Origin: an uncultured Spirochaetaceae bacterium
Lineage (GTDB): Bacteria > Spirochaetota > Spirochaetia > Sphaerochaetales > Sphaerochaetaceae
DNA length: 6,906 nucleotides
Assembly: GCA_946410375.1 (NCBI GenBank)
Contig: CAMKAB010000042.1
Span: 1 to 6,906 of the forward strand
Direction: 5' to 3'
Shown here: positions 1 to 6,600 of the stretch, piece by piece
Numbering within the stretch: position 1 is the stretch's first letter
How the letters are laid out: each line of letters begins with the position of its first letter
Translations under genes and position numbers: made by a program
The notes under the pieces: generated by a model
The model's database searches: none
Told to the model about the DNA's origin: nothing
What the model saw: the letters and a program-made list of their open reading frames with translations, nothing else

Positions 1-2
1 TT

Positions 3-53
3 ATTAAAGTTTTGCAGGATTTATACGAAGACGCAAAAGATTTTGCCTTGTAG
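3..53 (+). CDS. C-terminal end of an upstream gene (partial)
   Basis: The frame starting at base 3 is open from the window edge to a TAG at 51-53 and reads IKVLQDLYEDAKDFAL. This is a charged, helix-like peptide of the kind found at protein C-termini. The other two forward frames give less protein-like residues. Too little is present to name the product. It lies upstream of a non-coding regulatory stretch, so it is probably the end of a separate transcription unit. It could also be a chance open frame. Confidence 0.35.
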   Translation: MKVLQDLYEDAKDFAL

Positions 54-258
54 AGTTCACCGGAGTGGATGATCTTTCGTTTTTATTCGTTATTTCCATT
101 GCATTGGGGTTTTTCGTTTGAGATGGGCGATTTTGCATCACGATATCCGCTATTTTTGCGCATGGATCCTGTTTCCCTTGAATGGCGGTTTTTCATCGGG
201 GCGGGGCGTCGGTGAAGTTTTTCAAGAGGAGGGAAATTTTTATAATCTTTCATTTTTG
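54..258. other. Intergenic stretch with no gene recognised
   Basis: No open frame of protein-like composition is visible on either strand. The stretch has T-runs and weakly related segments such as GGGGTTTTTC (106-115) and CGGTTTTTC (186-194). These suggest decayed or low-complexity sequence rather than a defined repeat family. A TATAAT at 241-246 is listed separately. I see no tRNA, terminator hairpin or mobile-element end. Confidence 0.5.
241..246 (+). promoter_or_regulatory. Possible upstream -10 element (TATAAT)
   Basis: A perfect sigma-70 -10 hexamer, TATAAT, lies just upstream of the three GATTAAG boxes. No good -35 sits at the usual distance: the 17-base position holds TTTTTC. The call therefore rests on the -10 alone. 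If real, transcription would start near 253 and the boxes would lie immediately downstream, where a bound repressor would block elongation. Confidence 0.25.
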
Positions 259-309
259 CTGATTAAGTAGTACTCTTAATCAAGAAATTCGTGGTTTTGC
301 TTGATTAAG
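258..309. promoter_or_regulatory. Three-box GATTAAG operator
   Basis: Three copies of one 10-base box occur in 52 bases: GCTGATTAAG at 258-267 (forward), CTTAATCAAG at 275-284 (reverse) and CTTGATTAAG at 300-309 (forward). The second and third are exact reverse complements over all 10 bases. The first and second form a perfect 7-base inverted repeat, GATTAAG/CTTAATC, with a 7-base spacer. The third box overlaps the -35 of the promoter at 301-330. This is the arrangement expected for a dimeric helix-turn-helix repressor. The nearby decayed XRE-type regulator is the natural candidate for the original binding protein, which is an inference. Confidence 0.55.
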
Positions 310-330
310 CGTAAGTTGTAAAAATATAAT
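301..330 (+). promoter_or_regulatory. Sigma-70-like promoter for the operon
   Basis: TTGATT (301-306) is a 4/6 match to the -35 consensus and TATAAT (325-330) is a perfect -10, separated by 18 bases. The predicted start near 337 leaves a leader of roughly 200 bases, containing the regulator remnant, before the nuclease start at 533. The -35 lies inside the third GATTAAG box, so a repressor bound there would compete with RNA polymerase. The -10 overlaps the first codons that could be assigned to the decayed regulator, so one of the two readings may be wrong at its edge. Confidence 0.4.
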
Positions 331-546
331 TTGGTAGCTGACTTGTAGCGGCAGGTTGGCTATGGTGCTAATATTTCAACATGGTTGAGAAATAACAGCT
401 ATGTTTTGCTGGAATCAATGGAGAAAATTTGCAGAGTCCTAGACTGTAAGTTGGACGACGTCGTGGATTTGTATCGGACGAAAATAAAAAGTGTCAGCAT
501 TGCCGGCACGATTCATGAAAGAGGTTTCCTTAATGAACGAACTTGA
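322..546 (+). pseudogene. Decayed Cro/C1 (XRE)-type helix-turn-helix regulator
   Basis: The frame downstream of a TAG at 346-348 reads RQVGYGANISTWLRNNSYV and then, from 418, MEKICRVLDCKLDDVVDLY, ending at TGA 544-546. The second segment closely follows the C-terminal half of small (about 70 aa) XRE regulators, which end in the style EKICRALNCDLDDIVE. The first resembles the recognition-helix region. The N-terminal part is missing or reduced to YNLVADL, and the in-frame TAG breaks the reading frame. The last 14 bases overlap the start of the nuclease gene at 533. Such regulators often precede restriction-modification operons and repress them, and the GATTAAG boxes just upstream would be the expected operator. 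As it stands a functional regulator is unlikely. Residual translation from the ATG at 418 would give only the C-terminal helices. Confidence 0.6.
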
Positions 547-1540
547 TAATACTTTTGCAGAGATAGTGCAGATAATAGAAGAAGCCCGCAATAACGCTTA
601 TCGAAAAGTTAATGAGGAATTGATACTTATGTATCAGCGTGTAGGGAAGTTTTTATCTGAAAAATCAAAAGAGGTAAACTATGGAGACGGATATATTGAT
701 TCGCTTGCCGATTACATCCGGCGACAATTTCCCGGTATCAAGGGTTTTAATCGCCGTGGTCTTTATCGTATGAAACAGTTTTACGAGACATATGTCGGGA
801 ATGAAAAAGTGTCTCCGCTGGTGACACAATTAAGCTGGACGAACCATTTGCTTATTATGTCCGGCGGCAAAAGCGATGAAGAACGGGAATTTTATATGCG
901 TCTCGCCATTAAGGAGCGATACAGTAAGCGGCAGCTTGAGCGTCAGATGGATAGCGGCTATTATGAGCGGTATATGCTTTCCAAGAGCAAACTATTGCCG
1001 GAACCGTTGCACTTAGAGCAAAATCCGTTCCTAGATCAGTACGTGGTGGAATTTCTTAATTTGCCTGATACCTTTCACGAAAATGATTTCCGTAAGGCGC
1101 TGGTTAAAGGAATGCGAGATTTCATTCTTGAATTGGGCAAGGATTTTACTTTTGTCGGTGAAGAATATCCGATACAGGTTGGCGGTGAGGATTATCGAAT
1201 CGACCTTCTGTTCTTCCATCGCAGTCTGCACTGCCTTGTGGCAATGGAATTGAAAGTCGGGAAATTCAAACCTGAATATGTTTCCAAAATGGATTTCTAT
1301 TTGGAGGGGCTTGACAGACAGATTAGAAAACCGGATGAAAACCCCAGTGTGGGTTTGCTGATGTGTGCATCTAAAAATGACGAGATAGTGGAGTATGCAA
1401 TGAGTCGGACGCTCTCGCCTATGATGGTGGCGCAGTACCAGCTGCAACTGCCGGATAAGGAAGTCTTACGAAAGAAACTGCAGGAATTGTTAGCCTTGCC
1501 GAAAATAGAAGAAAACACAGGAGATAGCGATAATGTCTAA
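533..1540 (+). CDS. DUF1016/YhcG-type PD-(D/E)XK nuclease family protein (first copy)
   Basis: This 335-residue protein has the two-part architecture of the YhcG family. An N-terminal DUF1016_N helical region (about residues 10-150) contains YGDGYIDSLADYIRRQFP, the LYRMKQFYE segment and the SWTNHLLI segment. A C-terminal YhcG nuclease domain (about 165-325) follows. The PD-(D/E)XK core is visible as an acidic pair E210/E211 (GEEYPI), D224 in RIDLLFFHR and E239-L240-K241 in VAMELKVGK, so the catalytic set looks complete. I chose ATG 533 because AAAGAGG (518-524) lies 8 bases upstream. The longer reading from GTG 491 lacks such a site and runs through the decayed regulator. Family members are repeatedly found in restriction-modification and other defence loci and are thought to be DNA nucleases, but their biochemical role is poorly defined. 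Its stop overlaps a second signalled start at 1533, which implies an operon. Length is normal and no damage is seen. Confidence 0.85.
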   Translation: MNELDNTFAEIVQIIEEARNNAYRKVNEELILMYQRVGKFLSEKSKEVNYGDGYIDSLADYIRRQFPGIKGFNRRGLYRMKQFYETYVGNEKVSPLVTQLSWTNHLLIMSGGKSDEEREFYMRLAIKERYSKRQLERQMDSGYYERYMLSKSKLLPEPLHLEQNPFLDQYVVEFLNLPDTFHENDFRKALVKGMRDFILELGKDFTFVGEEYPIQVGGEDYRIDLLFFHRSLHCLVAMELKVGKFKPEYVSKMDFYLEGLDRQIRKPDENPSVGLLMCASKNDEIVEYAMSRTLSPMMVAQYQLQLPDKEVLRKKLQELLALPKIEENTGDSDNV

Positions 1541-1592
1541 TCTATCGCAGATAAATGTGTTTGCGGGTACCGGTCTTATTGGAAACAGATAA
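1533..1592 (+). pseudogene. Start of a disrupted gene, possibly the original mod start
   Basis: ATG 1533 overlaps the end of the first nuclease gene and has AGGAG (1519-1523) at a 9-base spacing, so it looks like a translationally coupled operon start. It encodes only MSNLSQINVFAGTGLIGNR before TAA 1590-1592. The first seven residues recall the N-terminus of some type III Mod proteins (MSNLSQIKRE-like, from memory, not checked). Sequence after residue 7 does not continue that pattern. My reading is that this is the 5' stub of the mod gene whose 3' third survives at about 1895-2620, with the middle replaced by unrelated sequence. A short coupled leader peptide is the alternative. Confidence 0.35.
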
Positions 1593-1606
1593 GTCATTTT
1601 TTTAAT
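1579..1606 (+). promoter_or_regulatory. Possible internal promoter
   Basis: TTGGAA (1579-1584, 4/6 match to -35) and TTTAAT (1601-1606, 5/6 match to -10) are separated by 16 bases. They lie just upstream of the strong ribosome-binding site and ATG of the stub at 1627. This would be the ancestral promoter of the foreign gene whose beginning is preserved there. The match is modest and such pairs arise by chance in A+T-rich sequence. Confidence 0.2.
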
Positions 1607-1626
1607 GTAAATGCGCGGAGGTTGTT

Positions 1627-1725
1627 ATGGGAAAGGACAGACGTGCTGATACGGTGCTCTTCGGTTTTGACTTCCAAGTTAACGCTGCTATAGTTTTGAT
1701 GCTTGAAAATATAAGGGAATTATAA
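1627..1725 (+). pseudogene. 5' stub of an unidentified, probably defence-related gene
   Basis: GGAGG (1617-1621) sits 5 bases before ATG 1627, which opens a 32-codon frame: MGKDRRADTVLFGFDF, then QVNAAIVLMLENIREL, then TAA 1723-1725. The GFDFQxxAAIxLMLENI pattern resembles the N-terminus of large proteins with a PD-(D/E)XK-like (DUF4297-type 'dsDNA nuclease') domain. In those, a G-[FY]-x-[FY]-Q segment begins the fold. This is a resemblance from memory and not a secure assignment. The frame continues after the TAA with SLRLE, which also suits that kind of protein (KSLRLEG-like), so the TAA may be a single AAA-to-TAA nonsense change in a once longer gene. Nothing here is likely to encode a functional product. 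Confidence 0.4.
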
Positions 1726-1734
1726 TCATTACGA

Positions 1735-1938
1735 TTGGAAAAAGAACTGCGGGATGTTCGTCAGGCAATTTCCGATAGTACAAAAACGAACAATGATGTC
1801 GTAAATAGCCTTTATCAGAATGTTTTGAAGTATTCGGTTGAATTGGGAATAGGTAGCGATAAGACCATAACAGCTTCATATTACGGAAATTGTTTTCGAT
1901 ACTCCAAAGCCAATACCATACATAAAACGAATGATTGA
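1735..1938 (+). pseudogene. Gene fragment, possibly from a coiled-coil ATPase, joined to the mod remnant
   Basis: This frame is the same as that of the stub at 1627, beyond its TAA. It reads LEKELRDVRQAISDST, KTNNDVVNSLYQNVLKYS and VELGIGSDKTITASY up to about 1879, then changes character (YGNCFRYSKANTIHKTND) and stops at TGA 1936-1938. The first part looks like a genuine conserved protein segment: a charged helix followed by a globular stretch. It reminds me of the region just before the C-terminal ATPase motifs of SMC-like coiled-coil proteins, though I cannot name the family. The tail from about 1880 is an out-of-frame reading of mod, whose own frame takes over there. It has no convincing ribosome-binding site. 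I regard it as a relic joined by deletion to the mod fragment. Confidence 0.4.
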
Positions 1939-2620
1939 AATTGCAACCAGTAATGATTCTCTCATTCTCGACTTCTTCTCCGGTTCCGCAACCACAGCCC
2001 ACGCCGTCATGCAGCTCAATGCGGAGGACGGCGGCAAACGAAAGTTCATTATGGTTCAGTTGCCAGAAGTGACTGATGAAAAATCCGAAGCCTACAAAGC
2101 CGGTTATAAGAACATCTGCGAAATCGGAAAAGAACGCATTCGCAGAGCAGGAAGAAAAATAGTAGAAAGTGTTATACAAATGAGGGGGGGGGATATGGAA
2201 GGCACAGTGCCTAGCTTAGACATCGGCTTCCGCGTTCTCAAATGCGACACAAGCAACATGGAAGACGTGTACTACAGTCCGGACGATTTTGACCAAAAGG
2301 TTCTCTTCAAAAGCAATATTAAAACAGACCGTTCCCCGGAAGACCTGCTTTTTCAGGTTATGCTCGATTTAGGCGTTATGCTTTCCTCCAAAATTGAAAC
2401 ACGGCGGATTGACGGCAAAAATGTCTTCTTTGTGGAAGGAAACTATCTTGTAGCCTGTTTTGACGAAAACGTGGATGAAGCGACCATTGCCAAAATCGCA
2501 AAGGAAAAGCCAAACTACTTTGTAATCCGCGACTCTTCCATGGCTAACGACAGCGTTGCAACCAACCTTGAGCAGATTTTCATGACTTATAGCCCTAAAA
2601 CAATCCGGAGAGTGATATAA
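1895..2620 (+). pseudogene. mod: C-terminal remnant of a type III restriction-modification methyltransferase (Mod)
   Basis: Mod-like residues begin at FDTPKPIPYIKRMIE (from 1895), are open back to 1871, and continue to TAA 2618-2620. The SAM-binding motif is present as DFFSGSATTAHAVM (D at 1970-1972), followed by AEDGGKRKFIMVQLPE and the conserved LDIGFRVLKCDTSNMEDVYY segment. Type III Mod proteins are beta-class N6-adenine methyltransferases of roughly 600-700 residues, with the catalytic DPPY motif before the target-recognition region and the SAM motif after it. Here DPPY and the recognition region are absent, so the product (229 aa from ATG 1931, which lacks a clear ribosome-binding site) could not methylate DNA alone. 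The C-terminal part is otherwise undamaged and in frame, which suggests a recent loss or a retained partial role, perhaps in contacting Res. A G9 tract lies at 2184-2192. The stop shares one base with the next gene's ATG. Confidence 0.8.
2184..2192 (+). repeat. G9 homopolymer within the mod remnant
   Basis: Nine consecutive G encode the end of MRGGD, in the variable linker between the catalytic fold and the conserved GFRVLKCD segment. With nine G the frame is open. Reading by hand, eight G leads to TAG after about 12 codons and ten G to TAG after about 11. Runs of this length are slippage-prone, and mod genes of several pathogens are phase-variable through simple repeats. With the front half of Mod missing, the tract may be only a relic. 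Confidence 0.6.
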
Positions 2621-3654
2621 TGAAAAAAGAAATTCAGAATAACAAAGAATATAAAGCTCTCATTGAATCAATCGGTGTTTTGTTATACGAAGCCCGCTCC
2701 AAAGTTATGATGAATGTAAACACGACAATGGTACGGACTTATTGGAGTATTGGAAAATATATTGTTGAATACGAACAAAGAGGTAATGAAAAGGCTGAAT
2801 ACGGGAGTAGTTTGCTAAAAAGACTTTCATACGATTTGTCATTGAGATTTGGCAAAGGATTCAGTCACAGTAACGTAAATAAAATGCGGAAATTATTCCG
2901 GACTTTTCCAACTTTGCAGACACTGTCTGCAAAATTATCTTGGAGTCATTATATCGAAATCCTAAAATCGGATGAGCCCCTTGAAATATCTTTTTACATG
3001 AAATCCTGTGAAAAAGAAAACTGGAGCGTTCGGGAACTCAAAAGACAGATGGACAGCATGCTTTTTCATCGTATTGCTTTAAGCAAAGATAAAGAAAGCG
3101 TTTTAAAGCTTGCTCATGAAGGCTTAGAAATTCAAACTGTGAAAGATATTATAAAGGATCCTTATGTACTTGAATTTGTAGGGCTTCCGGATTCGGTAAT
3201 GTATAAAGAAAGTGACCTTGAAAATGCTCTCGTCAACAATTTAAGTAAGTTTTTATTGGAACTTGGAAAAGGATTTGCGTACATCGGACGACAATATCGC
3301 GTCAGTTTAAGCGGAAGGCATTTTTATGTGGATTTGGTTTTTTATAACGTCATTTTAAAGTGTTATGTGTTGATTGATTTAAAACGCAAAGAAATTCAAC
3401 ATGAAGACATAGGTCAGATGAATCTTTACTTGAATTATTTTAAGAACGAAGTTTGCGCAGAAGATGATAATCCTCCGATAGGAATTGTCTTAGGCAGTCG
3501 TAAAGATGAGCTCATGATGGAATACGCAACACAAGGTATAGAAAACAATCTCTTTGTTAGTAAATATCAACTTTATTTGCCTAACAAAGAGGAATTGCAA
3601 AAACAACTTGAAGAAGTGCTGAGGGAAGAAGACACTATTAAGGACGACAAATGA
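2620..3654 (+). CDS. DUF1016/YhcG-type PD-(D/E)XK nuclease family protein (second copy)
   Basis: This 344-residue protein has the same architecture as the copy at 533. A DUF1016_N helical region (about residues 10-160) carries AEYGSSLLKRLSYDLSLRFG, the NVNKMRKLF segment and the LSWSHYIEIL segment. The YhcG nuclease domain (about 170-335) begins at IKDPYVLEFVGLPD. The core residues visible are D238 in YVDLVFYN and D253-L254-K255 in VLIDLKRKE, so the E-x-K of the first copy is D-x-K here. That form also occurs within the family as I know it. GGAG (2607-2610) precedes ATG 2620 by 9 bases, the ATG shares one base with the mod stop, and the TGA overlaps the Res start by 4 bases (ATGA). It is thus tightly coupled between mod and res. 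Base composition is visibly more A+T rich than its neighbours, which suggests separate acquisition. The role, nuclease or accessory to the restriction complex, is inferred only. Confidence 0.85.
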   Translation: MKKEIQNNKEYKALIESIGVLLYEARSKVMMNVNTTMVRTYWSIGKYIVEYEQRGNEKAEYGSSLLKRLSYDLSLRFGKGFSHSNVNKMRKLFRTFPTLQTLSAKLSWSHYIEILKSDEPLEISFYMKSCEKENWSVRELKRQMDSMLFHRIALSKDKESVLKLAHEGLEIQTVKDIIKDPYVLEFVGLPDSVMYKESDLENALVNNLSKFLLELGKGFAYIGRQYRVSLSGRHFYVDLVFYNVILKCYVLIDLKRKEIQHEDIGQMNLYLNYFKNEVCAEDDNPPIGIVLGSRKDELMMEYATQGIENNLFVSKYQLYLPNKEELQKQLEEVLREEDTIKDDK

Positions 3655-6600
3655 AATTTTCTTTCAAGATACAAAAATATCAGACCGAAGCGGTAGAGTC
3701 TCTTGTAAAGTGCTTTGAGGGGCAGCAGATTGCGGAGAAGGTCCGGTATCTTCGCGATAAAGGCGCCTCTTCCGCTACCCCGTCTTTGGATTTTGAAGAT
3801 GATTCAGGCTACAAAAACGCAGACATTATTCTGAATGAGAGCGAGCTTTTGGACAATATTCATAAAATCCAGGATGCGAATTTTATCGTTCGCTCTTCTC
3901 AAATAGAACATTCCGCCGGGCGACCGAGTTTTGATATTGAAATGGAAACAGGTACGGGGAAGACCTATGTTTATACTAAGACAATGTACGAACTGAATAA
4001 GGCTTACGGCTGGAGCAAGTTCATTATTGTTGTTCCGTCTGTTGCTATCCGGGAAGGTGTTTATAAGAGCCTGGAGTATACTCAGGAACACTTTATGCAG
4101 CATTACGGAAAGAAAATCCGCTTCTTCATTTACAATTCAAAGCGTTTGAACATGATTGACAAGTTTTCTGCGAGTTCGGATATAAATGCGATGATTATCA
4201 ACATGCAGGCTTTCAATACTTCGCTGAATAAAGATAAGAATGTGGAAGGCAGGAAGGGAAATGAAGCCGCACGCATTATTTATAGTAAACGTGATGAGTT
4301 TGCAAGCCGCCGTCCGATTGATGTGATTGCCGCCAACCGCCCGATTCTGATTCTTGATGAGCCGCAAAGAATGGGAGACGCAAAGTCGCCCACTCAAAAA
4401 GCGTTGGAACAGTTCAAGCCTCTTTTTGTTATCAATTATTCCGCAACACATAAGATCCGGCATAACCTTGTTTACCGTCTGGACGCCTTGGACGCTTATA
4501 ACCAGAGGCTGGTAAAGAAAATAGAGGTAAAGGGTTTTAAACTTGAAAACATTGCAGGGACAAATACCTACATCTATGCGGATTCAATTATTCTTTCGCC
4601 TCATGCCGCTCCGGCGGTAAGGCTTGAAATCGAAGTCAGGCAGAACAGCGGAATAAAGAGGCTTCCGGTAAAGCTTTCCGCAGGCGACAAACTCTTTGAG
4701 GCAAGTAAAGGGCTGTCGGAATACAAAGACCTTTATGTGGCGGAAATATTACCGCAGGAAAACTGCGTTCGTTTTAATAAGGCGGTCAGCAATAATCCCG
4801 ACCCGACAGTTCTCAGTATTGGAGACATGACGGGAAATGTTGCGGAAAAGGACATTCGCCGTGTTCAGATACGCGAGACAATCCGCAGTCATTTTGAAAA
4901 AGAGAAAGAATTTTTTGAGCAGGGTTTGCGGATAAAGGTGCTTTCGCTCTTTTTTATTGATGAGGTTGCAAAATATCGCGCTTACGATGATGACGGAAAC
5001 GAAGCTCTTGGCGAATACGGCAGGATGTTTGAAGAAGAATACCGCACTGTGATGAACGATTTTGCAGATATTCTGCCGGATAGTTATTACGGGAAGTGCC
5101 TGCTTCCGACCTTAAACGATATCGGTTCCTGCCACGAGGGTTACTTTAGCCGCGATAAAAAAGGAAAACTTACGGATTCAACCGGTGAGTCTGATGAGGA
5201 TATATCCACTTATGATTTGATTCTTAAGCGAAAAGATTTGCTCTTGGATTTTGATATGCCCATCCGCTTCATATTCTCTCATTCCGCTCTGCGTGAGGGC
5301 TGGGATAACCCCAACGTATTCCAGATTTGCACGCTAAAGCATTCCGACAGCGAAATCAGCCGCCGCCAGGAAGTAGGGCGAGGCATGCGTCTTTGCGTAA
5401 ACGCGGAGGGAACCCGTCAGGACAAAGAGACGCTTGGAGAAGCGGTGCATGGCATTAACACGCTCACGGTGATTGCAAGCGAAAGCTACCGCGAATTTGT
5501 TCAAGGCTTGCAAAAAGACATTTCTGCGGAACTTGGCGATTCCAGACCGAAGGTGGCGAATATCGGTTACTTTGAGGGAAAGATTATCGTAGTTTCCGGT
5601 CAGCAAATTGAACTGAATTCTAAGCAGGCGAAAATCATTTATCAGTATTTAGTAAAGAATGATTATATTGATAGTGATGATAAACCTACTCAGACTTATA
5701 AAGATGATGTTGAGCAGGGGAATTTACAACGCTTTTCCGGAAATTCGGATTTATGGGAAACTCTTCCGGATAATTTAAGGTATAATGTGGAAGCTCGGGC
5801 GGAGATGTTCGATCAGATTCAAAAGCTCATTCAGGCGGTTTACAATCCTTCTGTTTTCTCCGGAATGGTAGAAGATGGTCACAAGGCTTCCTGGGAAAAC
5901 GGAAATCCTTTGAACAAGAACTTTGATAAAGAGATTTTCCGGGACCTGTGGGAGAGAATTAACCATAAATACACTTATACGTGCCGCTTTAGCAGCGATG
6001 AACTTATAAAGAATTCCGTTGATGCAATTAAGCATGATTTGAAAATCTCGCCTATGCGTTATACGCTGGAAGTCGGCAAGCAGAAAGAGATGATTGATGA
6101 AACAGAAGTTCGCACCGGAGCGTCTTTCACTTCTCCTGCATCATCTTCAAAATCTTTGACTGGAACGGTGGAAAGCCGTGTGAAATACGACTTGGTCGGA
6201 GATATTGCAAGGGGGTGTAAGCTTACCCGACGGACTGTTGCAACTATTCTGAGCAGGCTTAGCGAGAAGGAAACCGAGCAATTCGGATTCAATCCCGAAA
6301 AGTTTATTCACGATGTTATCAATATTATCAATGCGCAGAAATCCGCTAAGATTGTTGAGCATATTGAGTATCATGAGCTGACCGAAACATATGACTCAAG
6401 TATTTTCACTTCCCCTAAGCTGCCTGATAAAGAACCGTTTATTGCTAAAAAGTGTATTCAGGATTTGGTATTTACGGATAGCAATGTTGAATGGAAGTTC
6501 GTAACTGATTTGGATAGTGCTTCGGAAGTTGTGGTTTACGCCAGATTGCCGCGTTCTTTCAGGATTCCGACTCCTGTGGGTAACTATGCTCCGGACTGGG

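Noticed and set aside
106..197. Possible tandem repeat of GGGGTTTTTC-like segments
   Set aside because: Copies match only over about ten bases, spacing is irregular and the sequence is low in complexity, so it does not qualify as a repeat array or CRISPR.
491..532. GTG start at 491 extending the first nuclease by 14 residues
   Set aside because: The added residues come from the regulator remnant region, no suitable ribosome-binding site precedes 491, and ATG 533 has one at good spacing and starts the conserved N-terminal domain.
1688..2179. 163-codon open frame on the - strand
   Set aside because: It lies antisense to the mod remnant and its junction, has cysteine- and aromatic-rich composition with no recognisable motif, and has no sign of its own promoter or ribosome-binding site.
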